Source of the DNA: Roseivirga pacifica
GTDB taxonomy: Bacteria; Bacteroidota; Bacteroidia; Cytophagales; Cyclobacteriaceae
Direction: 5' to 3'
DNA length: 64,000 nt
Assembly: GCF_900111145.1 (NCBI RefSeq)
Contig: NZ_FOIR01000002.1
Location: forward strand, 1-64,000
A program made the position numbers and the translations under genes. Shown in pieces: positions 25,264-33,593 of the stretch. The notes beneath the pieces were generated by a model, which was given only the letters and a program-made list of their open reading frames with translations, did no database searches and was not told where the DNA came from. Numbering within the stretch: position 1 is the first letter of the stretch; each line of letters starts with the position of its first letter.

Positions 25264-25872
25264 CTAGTAATAATTAGGAATATTCAACCCTAAATGAATA
25301 TCACGATTGGCGATTAGGTAACCATCTTTTTGCTGTAGTTCAATAATCCCCGAACCACATCGGTTGCCTTTGGATTTTCTGACTTTTTCCGTGATCAAAG
25401 GGTCTCCCTCAAACAAAATCGAATCGATCCAATACTCCTGTTTGTTGGGTTCTTTAATTGTTAAATGCACATGCGCGGGTTCACTGCGGCTAGGGTAGGT
25501 TTCAGGCCTAAATGTATAAAAGGTGTAGCGCCCATCTTCGCCCGTTTTTGTCCAACCGCGAATGTAACCGTGCCGCCTGGCCCAACCTTTTTCGTTGCCT
25601 TTGGTAGGATAAATACCATCGCGATTGGTATGGTAGGCATAAACGATGACTCCTGCAGCAGGTGTTTTTCCATCGCTTTGAAAAACTGTACCAGTAACCA
25701 CCATTTGCGGTTGAGTAGTCTCAAACTCTGGTAACGTGTCCACAGCGGTGAGTTGCTTGTTGCCATACTCCAGTAAGGCTTCGCATCCTTCGCATGGACC
25801 ACCGATGGTTTGTGCTTGGCTGTTTGAAATTATAAAACCAAGCATAATTAGGGTATAAGTGAGCTTCTTCAT
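25264..25872 (-). CDS. Secreted intradiol ring-cleavage dioxygenase-like protein
   Basis: This 202-residue protein has a Sec signal peptide (to about NSQAQ, residue 21) and a beta-sandwich like the protocatechuate 3,4-dioxygenase beta subunit. The domain opens TGTVFQSDGKTPAAGVIVYAYHTNRDGIY, and PSRSEPAHVHLTI supplies the paired histidines of the Fe(III) site. Tyrosines at about GIYP and ETYP could be the tyrosinate ligands. Known family members cleave catechols; this exported type is shorter and its substrate is unknown. No aromatic pathway genes lie nearby. Confidence 0.78.
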   Translation of the reverse strand: MKKLTYTLIMLGFIISNSQAQTIGGPCEGCEALLEYGNKQLTAVDTLPEFETTQPQMVVTGTVFQSDGKTPAAGVIVYAYHTNRDGIYPTKGNEKGWARRHGYIRGWTKTGEDGRYTFYTFRPETYPSRSEPAHVHLTIKEPNKQEYWIDSILFEGDPLITEKVRKSKGNRCGSGIIELQQKDGYLIANRDIHLGLNIPNYY

Positions 25873-25958
25873 GTCCGTTTATACGCGCAGAGGGGAAAGG
25901 AGCTTTCAACCATCGATGGACTAAAGGCTTAGCCGGATGTACTACTTTGCTAATCGGA

Positions 25959-26498
25959 TTAGGACAATGTTTTGATCTTCTCTAAAACTATGTTCATTCT
26001 ATCCTCATTGCTCAAGTCGCCAATTTCTATGCACTCACAGTTAAGTGATTTAGCCCACGCAGTATGCAGCGCTATGTTTCGACTGTCAAAATTTGGGTTG
26101 TCGTATTCACTAGCCCAGGCTAGGAATTTCTCTGATTTGGCTTTGAAAACGGGGTTGTATTCCAGTTGTTCTCCATAGCGTTCTAGTTCGCGATTCTTTA
26201 GCCTTTCCATTCTTACCGCATGTGGTAGTTTTAAGAAAACAGCTAAATCGAAGGCTGATTGCCAATAAGTGCCCCAACTCACCAATGAACCACTAACAAT
26301 AGTGTTCTCAGACTTTAGAAAGGCCTTTTTGAGTTTAGCAATGCGTTGCTCTTGTGGTAGTTTTTCTTGAAACGGAATAGCTGTGCGTTTCCAATAAAAA
26401 TCATCGGCATCGAGGTGCGTCCAATTGAGCTTCTGTGCGAGTGCTTTGCTCAAAGTAGTTGTCCCTGTTCCTGATCCGCCAAAGATTACGATTTTCAT
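25959..26498 (-). CDS. P-loop NTPase, adenylate/shikimate-kinase-like, unusual Walker A
   Basis: This 179-residue protein starts MKIVIFGGSGTGTTTLSKAL. The P-loop has Thr where Walker A normally has the invariant lysine (GGSGTGTT rather than GxxxxGKT). I recall other family members with SGSGTTT, so this may be a natural variant rather than decay. HLDADDFYWKRT (about 33-44) resembles the substrate-binding segment of small-molecule kinases, and MERLKNRELERYG a lid-like region. The substrate is unknown. Gene order gives no help, with a dioxygenase-like gene downstream and a repeat upstream. Confidence 0.7.
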   Translation of the reverse strand: MKIVIFGGSGTGTTTLSKALAQKLNWTHLDADDFYWKRTAIPFQEKLPQEQRIAKLKKAFLKSENTIVSGSLVSWGTYWQSAFDLAVFLKLPHAVRMERLKNRELERYGEQLEYNPVFKAKSEKFLAWASEYDNPNFDSRNIALHTAWAKSLNCECIEIGDLSNEDRMNIVLEKIKTLS

Positions 26499-26560
26499 TT
26501 TGTCCGCGTTTAGAGCTTATTATACTGAAATAATAGGGGAGAGGTTAATGTTTTTTATCG

Positions 26561-26633
26561 GTTTTGTACCTAAAGGCACAAAATAGAATTAGCGAATGTT
26601 TTAAGCTACCCTTGGTTAGTCCCTATGGGACAA
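26561..26633. repeat. Intergenic repeat of the TAAAGGCACAA / TCCCTATGGGACA type, copy 3
   Basis: GTTTTGTACCTAAAGGCACA, AGAATTAGCGAATGTTTT, AGCTACC and AGTCCCTATGGGACAA line up with copy 2 at 25121-25197. Confidence 0.65.
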
Positions 26634-26665
26634 GGGGCTTATAATTGAAACTGAAGCCCTCTTAA

Positions 26666-26701
26666 ACAATCAAGGCCTTACATTTGTAAGTCCTTGATTG
26701 T
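26666..26701 (-). terminator. Long hairpin ending the polysaccharide locus
   Basis: ACAATCAAGG and CCTTGATTGT form a perfect 10-bp outer stem, with CTTAC/GTAAG as an inner 5-bp stem and loop ATTT. It lies 21 bp past the GH43 stop on the minus strand. Only three Ts follow. Confidence 0.6.
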
Positions 26702-26722
26702 TCTCTATAATTTATGTTTACG

Positions 26723-28555
26723 CTATTTCGTATACATCACTTCGCTGCGTTTTGAGATACCGTTTTCATCAAAGGCTTCTACTTGGTAATAATAGCCGTT
26801 GTCTGTGTTAAGTGCTCTCAGCTCATAGCCTGGTTCGCCATACATGAGCGCGTTTAAGTTCAGCTTGTCCTTTTCAATTCCCCAGTAGATTACATAGCCC
26901 GTGGCGCCTTCAACTGGCTCCCAAGTTAGGTCCGCGTTTCTGCGGTCTTTTTGGCGCTTTACCTGGAAGTTGGCAGGTGTTTCTGGTAGTGCTTCTTTGC
27001 CGTTTCCGAATACACGAAACTCCGAAATCGAAAGGTACTCATTCGTGCAATACACATGATTGTAGCGGATATAACGCGCTTCAACCGGTGCTTCCAGTTC
27101 AATATAACCATGTGGCATATCGCGTTGGTTTTTGGAGTAATCGGCAATGGTTTTCCAGCTTTTTCCATCCAAAGATGCTTCAATGGTAAACTGCTGCTTT
27201 AGCGTATCTGGTCGACCGAAGATCTTACTATTGAAATCTTGGAAGTTGATCTGGATAGCCTTTACATCCATTGGTTTTTCCATGTCTACCTCAACGTAAA
27301 TAGAATCATTATTGGCTTCAGACACCCAGTAAGAGCGAATTTCCTCATCGTTAATGCTATTAATGCTGAAATCGGTTATCTGCTCTTGCATGTAACCGCT
27401 GGCACTTTCATCCACCACGTTAATGTCTTTGGTAACCAAGCCCGAGTTGGTCGAAACAGGTTTGTTGTAGCTCAATAGCATCCAGCCTGTAAAGCGCTCT
27501 TTGTGTGCATCAACTTCGGTGTCGGGTAAGTAATGCGGGTAGTCGCCATAAGCCGTGTTCACATACATTTGGCCATTATCCTCAAACCCGGCTGGGTACA
27601 TGCCTATACGTCTTTCGAACTTAAAGTTGACAGAAATGGCCATAGTAGCATAGTGCCAATAGTTGCCATTGTTGTCTTGTACAGTGCTTCCGTGACCTGA
27701 GCCTTTCAAAAAGCCTCCTGGTTTGTAAGAAATTGGGTTGTAGTCGGCATAGGTAAATGGTCCTAACGGACTTTTACTGGTGTACACACCATCGGCATAA
27801 ACGTTCCATTGCGTGCCTGGCGCTCCGTATTCTAAGTAGTAGGTGTCTCCATGTTTTACCATCCATGGCCCTTCAATAAATGGTTTTATATCAGACCTGT
27901 GGTCTTGGCCAAAGCGCTCCCAGCCATGTTTTTCTGGGTGAAGCTGCAATAGGTCAACTTGTTCGCCTTTCGGTACAAAGTAGTTGTCAGGGTCCAGCTC
28001 TACACCGTGAATCGGGAATTTGTTTGATGATTCTTCATACAAGTAAACTTTGCCGTCATCATCGGTAAAAAGCATAGGGTCTTGTGTACCATTAGGCATG
28101 TTAATCACCGCAAAGTTGGTAGTCCAATCGCCAAGGTCTGGGTTATCCGTTTCAATGACTGCACCACGACCAGAAGGATCGCCAAGCACCAATATTTTCC
28201 CATCGCGAACGGTTGCGGCAGGGGCGTTGCTTCCGTTAAAATACCAGCTCTGCGGACGGATAAATCGCCAATTGCTCATGTCGTCCGATGTCCAGTAACC
28301 GTGCGAACGGGTTACAAACATGTAATATTTGCCTTTAAAGTTAACAATGGCCGGGTCGGCTCCAGAACGGTACGAAACGTTGTTGTTCGCTCTGTAATGC
28401 GACATGTAAGTGTAGTCGATATCGATTGGATTACAATAGGTTTGGAAGTTTTTCCTACCCATTGGTTCAATCGTGTTTTGGGTTTTTTCTTCTGGTGCCG
28501 CACAGCCAATAGCTAGCAGCAGCGGAAGAAGAAGGACGTGTTTTATGTTTTTCAT
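26723..28555 (-). CDS. GH43-type glycoside hydrolase with discoidin and FN3 domains
   Basis: This is a 610-residue lipoprotein (Cys18 in AIGC). Residues 38-370 form a five-bladed propeller of the GH43 type, with the three expected acids: Asp67 in SGADPA (base), Asp159 in TQDPML and Glu228 in FIEGPW (acid). Residues of about 390-515 look like an F5/8 discoidin carbohydrate-binding domain, and 520-610 like a fibronectin III domain. Activity on arabinose-, xylose- or galactose-type side chains is possible. It is the last gene of the locus, 157 bp after the permease gene, so it may have extra control. Confidence 0.87.
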   Translation of the reverse strand: MKNIKHVLLLPLLLAIGCAAPEEKTQNTIEPMGRKNFQTYCNPIDIDYTYMSHYRANNNVSYRSGADPAIVNFKGKYYMFVTRSHGYWTSDDMSNWRFIRPQSWYFNGSNAPAATVRDGKILVLGDPSGRGAVIETDNPDLGDWTTNFAVINMPNGTQDPMLFTDDDGKVYLYEESSNKFPIHGVELDPDNYFVPKGEQVDLLQLHPEKHGWERFGQDHRSDIKPFIEGPWMVKHGDTYYLEYGAPGTQWNVYADGVYTSKSPLGPFTYADYNPISYKPGGFLKGSGHGSTVQDNNGNYWHYATMAISVNFKFERRIGMYPAGFEDNGQMYVNTAYGDYPHYLPDTEVDAHKERFTGWMLLSYNKPVSTNSGLVTKDINVVDESASGYMQEQITDFSINSINDEEIRSYWVSEANNDSIYVEVDMEKPMDVKAIQINFQDFNSKIFGRPDTLKQQFTIEASLDGKSWKTIADYSKNQRDMPHGYIELEAPVEARYIRYNHVYCTNEYLSISEFRVFGNGKEALPETPANFQVKRQKDRRNADLTWEPVEGATGYVIYWGIEKDKLNLNALMYGEPGYELRALNTDNGYYYQVEAFDENGISKRSEVMYTK

Positions 28556-28655
28556 ACGTTAATGTGATCTATGAAAGTGAGCCCCCATCCAAATCTTCCC
28601 CCAAATGGGAAGGCTTCGTAAACTGCTAGCTTTGGCTGATACACTTCAAACTGGC

Positions 28656-28700
28656 AGGAAGCTTAAGCTCCTCTCCTTGGAGAGGGGTTTGGGGTGAGGC
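28656..28700. repeat. CCTCTCCTTGGAGAGG hairpin between permease and GH43 genes
   Basis: CCTCTCCTTGGAGAGGGG followed by TTTGGGGTGAGG is a palindromic intergenic sequence of a type seen widely in Bacteroidetes genomes (recall). It could modulate read-through into GH43 on the minus strand. Confidence 0.4.
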
Positions 28701-28712
28701 TTTTTCTTTTAC

Positions 28713-29465
28713 TCAATAAAACCACACCTTAATCAGCGTGGCAATAATCATTAAAATGGAAATGGCTTGAGCCCAAACGTGCGCTTTGTTGTTTTTGCTA
28801 ATGAACTTGGCCGCAGCATAGGCTCCCACAATTTGACCAACTGCCAGAAGTATTGCAGGCCGCCAAAGCACATTGTCGGTGAGGCTGAAATACAGGGTGG
28901 TTGGAATGGTATATATCAGAATGATGATCAGTTTGTATGTGTTCGATTGGTTGTAGGGCATGTTGTAAGCCCCAGACAAAATGCTGAGGATAAGAATGCC
29001 CACACCAATTTGAATAAAGCCACCATAGAATCCGCCTAAGAATAGAAAGGCGGCTATCAAAGCTGCTGACTTCGGAATACCCAAGCTCAATTGTTTGAAA
29101 ATGCTTTTCGGTAAAACGTAAGTTGCCAATAGCCCAACCATTACAATTGATGCAATCAGGTTAAAGAAATTACCAGAAACTAGGGTTGCGCACCAAGCGC
29201 CAACCATAGCGCCTAAACATGTGGCAGCAACTGGCAATAACTGTAGCTTTTTTAAGTCAAACTGATTGAATTTTTTCAGCACCATTATACCGGTAAGGTT
29301 CTGAAAAAACACACCCGGTCGAGTAGTGGTATTTGCCATTACAAGAGGAATGCCTGTGAGTGTCATAACGCCCATGCTAAAGAGCGTTCCACTACCTGAA
29401 ATGGTATTTACAATACCTGCGAGCAATCCTCCGATAATTAACAATATATCATTCGACCAGTCCAC
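28713..29465 (-). CDS. TauE/SafE (TSUP) family permease
   Basis: This 250-residue inner membrane protein has about 8 transmembrane segments in two related halves. The first opens LLIIGGLLAGIVNTISGSGTLFSM (about 9-32) and the second has FLFLGGFYGGFIQIGVGIL. These are the repeated motifs of the TSUP family, whose members move sulfite, sulfonates, sulfolactate or other anions. Its start lies 5 bp after the sulfatase stop codon, so a role in moving sulfate or sulfite derived from the degraded glycan is a reasonable inference. Confidence 0.88.
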   Translation of the reverse strand: MDWSNDILLIIGGLLAGIVNTISGSGTLFSMGVMTLTGIPLVMANTTTRPGVFFQNLTGIMVLKKFNQFDLKKLQLLPVAATCLGAMVGAWCATLVSGNFFNLIASIVMVGLLATYVLPKSIFKQLSLGIPKSAALIAAFLFLGGFYGGFIQIGVGILILSILSGAYNMPYNQSNTYKLIIILIYTIPTTLYFSLTDNVLWRPAILLAVGQIVGAYAAAKFISKNNKAHVWAQAISILMIIATLIKVWFY

Positions 29466-29470
29466 TAATG

Positions 29471-30994
29471 CTAGAAAGTACCTCTGTATTTGTGGTCGAA
29501 TCTAGCACCATTTCCATCGGTTTTCAAAGGTATTTGCATACCGTTGGTTTCTTGCAACCATTGGAAAAGGTCTTGGCGTAGTTCTTTAGAAAGCTCTTTG
29601 TATTCAGGGTCACGAATAAGGTTGTTCATTTCCCAAGGGTCGTTCTGAATGTCGTAAAGCTCGTTAATGTCCCAAATGCCGTGGTAGCGAATAAACTTGT
29701 ATTGCCCTGTTCTTACAGCGTAAGTTGTTGGCGTTTGAGGGAATGGTCTTTCCCAATAATACTCATAGTAAATGCGCTCTCTCCAGTCTTGCGGATCTTC
29801 ACCTTTCAGAATAGAAAGGAAGCTTTCTCCATCCATATTGTCTGGCTTTTCTAAGCCCGCCATTTCCAAAATGGTTGGTCCAATATCGATGTTCTGAATC
29901 ATCTGCTTCACTTTGTTGCGCTTAAGCACTTCTTTCGAACCATAAACCAATAGCGGAACGCGAATCGATTCTTCATAAGCCTGGCGCTTGTCAATTAAGC
30001 CGTGCTCACCGAATGAGAAACCATTGTCGCCCATGTAGAAGATCACGGTGTTGTCTAACTGACCCGTTTCTTCAATATAATCGATCACTTTTCCAATGCT
30101 CTCATCTACTGATAGCAGCGTTTCATTGTACAGTTGGTAGAATTCGTCAAAGTTGATTTGACCGTGGTACATATAGTCTACCCCGTGCCAGCTATGGCGC
30201 TGGTTTTTCACCCAGTCTGGTACGTCTTTGTAGTTGTAGTCAGGGTTCTTTTCAGGGTACATGGTAGGCGGGTAGCTAGGTGCGCCATCGGCATAAACGC
30301 CCTTGTGACGCGGTGCAGGCTTAAAATCTGCATGAACACCCTTGTGCGAAAGGTAAAGGAAAAATGGTTTTTCGCCATCTCTCTGACCCAACCAGTCAAG
30401 TGCCTCTTCGGTAAGCAAGTCGGTGATGTAAGTGCTATCTCCAAACTGTTTTTCCTCCCCATTAATGTTGATTACAGGGTTGTAATAAGTGCCTTGGCCT
30501 TTTAGGCTAAACCAATGGTCAAAGCCTTTCCTTGGGTCGGCATGGTGTTCACCCATGTGCCATTTGCCCATAAAAGCCGTTTCGTAGCCCGCTGCTTGCA
30601 AGTATTGCGGAAAGAACTTCACACTATCAGCAATTAGCGATTGGTTGTCAACCACTTGGTGGTGATGCGAAAACTGACCTGTAAGGATAGAGGCACGGCT
30701 TGGCGAACACAGCGATGTGGTTACAAAAGCGTTTTCAATGTGTGCTCCTTCAAGCGCCATTTTGTCCATGTTGGGCGTTTCCAGAAAAGGTACCTTGCCT
30801 GTAAAGCCCATGAAATCATAGCGGTGGTCATCACTCAAAATGTAGATTACATTGAGTGGTTTTTCATCGTTAACCTTGTTCAGTTTCAGGTTTTCTCCAC
30901 CTGCTTTTTGGTCATTTTCCCAGTTGGTGCACGAGCTGATGATGGCCAGCATCACGCCCATTAGGGTAAATAGACTGCGTTTTCGGTTGGTCAT
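29471..30994 (-). CDS. Type I (formylglycine) sulfatase lipoprotein
   Basis: This 507-residue lipoprotein has Cys22 in ISSC. The alkaline-phosphatase-like sulfatase fold shows ILSDDHRYD (metal-binding Asp55-Asp56), the maturation motif CSPSRASILTG with Cys96 converted to formylglycine, GKWHMGEH, and MGDNGFSFGEHG. It would remove sulfate esters from glycans at the envelope. Conversion of Cys96 needs a formylglycine-generating enzyme or anSME, which is not in this window. It sits between the GH2 and TSUP genes with 5-17 bp gaps. Confidence 0.93.
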   Translation of the reverse strand: MTNRKRSLFTLMGVMLAIISSCTNWENDQKAGGENLKLNKVNDEKPLNVIYILSDDHRYDFMGFTGKVPFLETPNMDKMALEGAHIENAFVTTSLCSPSRASILTGQFSHHHQVVDNQSLIADSVKFFPQYLQAAGYETAFMGKWHMGEHHADPRKGFDHWFSLKGQGTYYNPVININGEEKQFGDSTYITDLLTEEALDWLGQRDGEKPFFLYLSHKGVHADFKPAPRHKGVYADGAPSYPPTMYPEKNPDYNYKDVPDWVKNQRHSWHGVDYMYHGQINFDEFYQLYNETLLSVDESIGKVIDYIEETGQLDNTVIFYMGDNGFSFGEHGLIDKRQAYEESIRVPLLVYGSKEVLKRNKVKQMIQNIDIGPTILEMAGLEKPDNMDGESFLSILKGEDPQDWRERIYYEYYWERPFPQTPTTYAVRTGQYKFIRYHGIWDINELYDIQNDPWEMNNLIRDPEYKELSKELRQDLFQWLQETNGMQIPLKTDGNGARFDHKYRGTF

Positions 30995-31011
30995 AGTTAG
31001 TCGTTTATATT

Positions 31012-33588
31012 TTAAAATAGTTTCCTTATTTCAATTGCAGATATAAAAGGCTGATTTTCGATTGCCTCAAAGTCAATAGCCAAACCACCTTCAGTTTCTA
31101 TTGCTAAACTTTTGCTAATGGCTCGTCTAAAGCCATAGGTAGCCGCTATGTTAAGCTGCTTAAAGTAGGTTTGCCCGTTTATCGATACATTAAAGACTCT
31201 TTCGTTGCCAGCATTTTCAAATTTTCTGTCTACTTCGGCCCAGTGTAGGGTAACCTCGTATTTACCTGCAGGTACATCGAATTGATATGCGTTTGGTGCA
31301 ACTCTGTTGGTTTGGTAAACGGGGTCGAAGTTGGTGCAATAAACATCCATGTCGCTGCCAATACCTCGGTCTCTTGGCCTAAATTCGTTGCCACCATTGT
31401 AGCCGAATGTTCCAGTGGAGTAAGCTTCATCCGATAGCCAAATTACGGGCTCATTCTCGGGGTTAAAGAAGAAGTTTGCACCGCAGTTAACATGCACGCC
31501 CTCGGCCCAATTTATATTGCCAGCACTGATTAATTCAACCTCAATTTGAGTTGTTTCTTCTAAACTCCCTGCCTTGGCGCGCAATGTATTGATGCCATTT
31601 TGCAAGGGGGCATTCCAAGTGGCGATGTGGTCTTCAGTCGTTTTTTTACCCTGCGATTTTCCGTTTAACCAAAGCTTTACTTTGGTTTGGTTGCTGAATA
31701 CTTGAATGGGAAAGGTTTGTTGAGCATGAAGCATTCTTTTGTTCCAGTCCATACCGGCTATTTTTAAAACTGGCTTTTTACTTTGCCATGCTTGGTTTAA
31801 GTAAAATGCATCCTTAGGCGTTCGGTCTTTGGCAACAATGCCTTTACTGTTGATTTTTGGTTCAGCATCCTGGCGTCCTTCAGAACCAAAATCGGCTATA
31901 TTCCAAATGGCTGCACCAGCTAAAAAGTCTCTTTCCATAAACTCAACAAGGTTTTGCTGATGAAATATATTTTGCCATTCGATTGAGAAATCGAAGCGTT
32001 CGGGATTCAAAGACCTAATTCTTGGGTCTGCGCCTGCGCCATACTCAGTAATCAAAACAGGTTTGTTCGGTACTTTTTCTCTAAAGGCATCAAGAAATGC
32101 CCCGGCTCCACTCAGGTCTTTCTCGTACCAACCGTAATACAAGTTCCAGCCAACGATCATTGGAATCTCCGTCAAGCCCGATTTTACATAAAGATCCAAG
32201 GCCCCGTGGTTAGGAATCATGGTAAATCGGCTTGGGTCTTCGGCCCTGGTAAGTGCTTCTAGTTCCTTTGCTTGTGCTACAATCTTCTGAATGAGGGCCT
32301 GATCTCTGTCCCAGTTTCTACCTAACAGCATTTCGTTCATATAAGCCCACACAGCTACGCTTGGATGGTTGAAGTTTTGACGAATCATTTCCTGCATCAT
32401 TCTCTTTGAGTTATCTAAAAACTCGGGTGAATCGGTAATGTCATGATCCAAAGGAATCTCCATGGTAACTACCAAGCCCAACCTATCGGCTTGGTCAAGT
32501 ACGGCAGGGTCTTGTGGATAATGAGCTGTGCGGAAGAAGGTGCTGCCCATGCCTTTGATCAATTGTACATCGCTTACATGTCGATCGTTAGAGAGTGCAT
32601 TGCCCAAGCCCGGAAAATCTTGGTGGCGATTTGTTCCCATTAGTTTTAGGTGTTCGCCATTAATAAAGAAGCCTTTTTCGGCATCAAATTCGAACCAACG
32701 AAAGCCAACTTGATTGGTTTGGTTGTCTAATATTTTACCGTTTGTATCTCGAATTTCGGTTACCAAACGGTAGAGGTGAGGGGAGTCGGGATGCCAAAGT
32801 TCAGGCTGCTGAACGGTTGGCAGGATTAGACTGGCTTCGTTTTCGCCTTGATCTAAATTCCTTTCTTGTTTGTCTTCGAAAACTAGGTTTCCACTAGGGG
32901 AGAACAGCTTGTTTGCGATAACTATGCTTTGATTGGTGTGTGCTTTAATATTCGCTTTTAGCGTAATGAGGCCTTTCTCTTTTGAAACCTGTGGAGTAGA
33001 AATGAAAAGCCCTTTGTCGCCAAATTCGCTAAAGTTGAAATGTGTTCGGTCTACTTCGTAAAGCCAAACATCGCGGTAAATTCCGCCATAGAAGTTGAAG
33101 TCGCCTTTCAATGGAGGTATTGCCTCATTGTGGCTGTTGTCTACTTTTACCAGCAGTATGTTAGGCTCTCCAAACCTTACGTGTTTTGTAATATCAATTG
33201 AAAAGGCGGTGTATCCACCTAAATGTTTGCCAACCGTTTTGCCATTCAGCATCACTTCGGCTTCTTGATTAACAGCTTCGAAGTGGAGGATATAGTTTTT
33301 TGGCGTTGTGGGTTTGGTTATGTTGAGCTGATAGGCGTACCAACCAATGCCTCTATAATAGCCCGGTCTTTCGTCAAACGGGTCGTGCGTGTTCCAAGTA
33401 TGGGGTAGGTCAACGGACTCCCAGCGCGTTGAGAATTCCGTTGACGTTTCCCAATTGATGTCCTTTTTGATGAACCTCCAGTCTTCATTGATCGAACGAA
33501 CGATTCGACCTTGTCCCATAGCTATGAAATGAAAGAATGAACCAAACAAGGTCAGTCCGATGATAAATCGGTTGAAAGTTCTGGACAT
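31012..33588 (-). CDS. GH2 family exo-glycosidase with C-terminal malectin-like domain
   Basis: This 858-residue secreted enzyme has a signal segment to about residue 26. The order is sugar-binding domain (about 30-190; GYYRGIGWYAY), immunoglobulin-like domain (200-300), GH2 catalytic barrel (300-600) and a C-terminal malectin-like domain (about 700-858; YCTNFDPVYQTNRVAPNAYQF). The acid/base is Glu419 in YMNEM and the nucleophile Glu515 in ITEYGAGAD. Likely beta-galactosidase, beta-glucuronidase or related activity; the exact sugar is not readable. It is 5 bp from the GH3 gene. Confidence 0.9.
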   Translation of the reverse strand: MSRTFNRFIIGLTLFGSFFHFIAMGQGRIVRSINEDWRFIKKDINWETSTEFSTRWESVDLPHTWNTHDPFDERPGYYRGIGWYAYQLNITKPTTPKNYILHFEAVNQEAEVMLNGKTVGKHLGGYTAFSIDITKHVRFGEPNILLVKVDNSHNEAIPPLKGDFNFYGGIYRDVWLYEVDRTHFNFSEFGDKGLFISTPQVSKEKGLITLKANIKAHTNQSIVIANKLFSPSGNLVFEDKQERNLDQGENEASLILPTVQQPELWHPDSPHLYRLVTEIRDTNGKILDNQTNQVGFRWFEFDAEKGFFINGEHLKLMGTNRHQDFPGLGNALSNDRHVSDVQLIKGMGSTFFRTAHYPQDPAVLDQADRLGLVVTMEIPLDHDITDSPEFLDNSKRMMQEMIRQNFNHPSVAVWAYMNEMLLGRNWDRDQALIQKIVAQAKELEALTRAEDPSRFTMIPNHGALDLYVKSGLTEIPMIVGWNLYYGWYEKDLSGAGAFLDAFREKVPNKPVLITEYGAGADPRIRSLNPERFDFSIEWQNIFHQQNLVEFMERDFLAGAAIWNIADFGSEGRQDAEPKINSKGIVAKDRTPKDAFYLNQAWQSKKPVLKIAGMDWNKRMLHAQQTFPIQVFSNQTKVKLWLNGKSQGKKTTEDHIATWNAPLQNGINTLRAKAGSLEETTQIEVELISAGNINWAEGVHVNCGANFFFNPENEPVIWLSDEAYSTGTFGYNGGNEFRPRDRGIGSDMDVYCTNFDPVYQTNRVAPNAYQFDVPAGKYEVTLHWAEVDRKFENAGNERVFNVSINGQTYFKQLNIAATYGFRRAISKSLAIETEGGLAIDFEAIENQPFISAIEIRKLF

Positions 33589-33593
33589 AAGCT

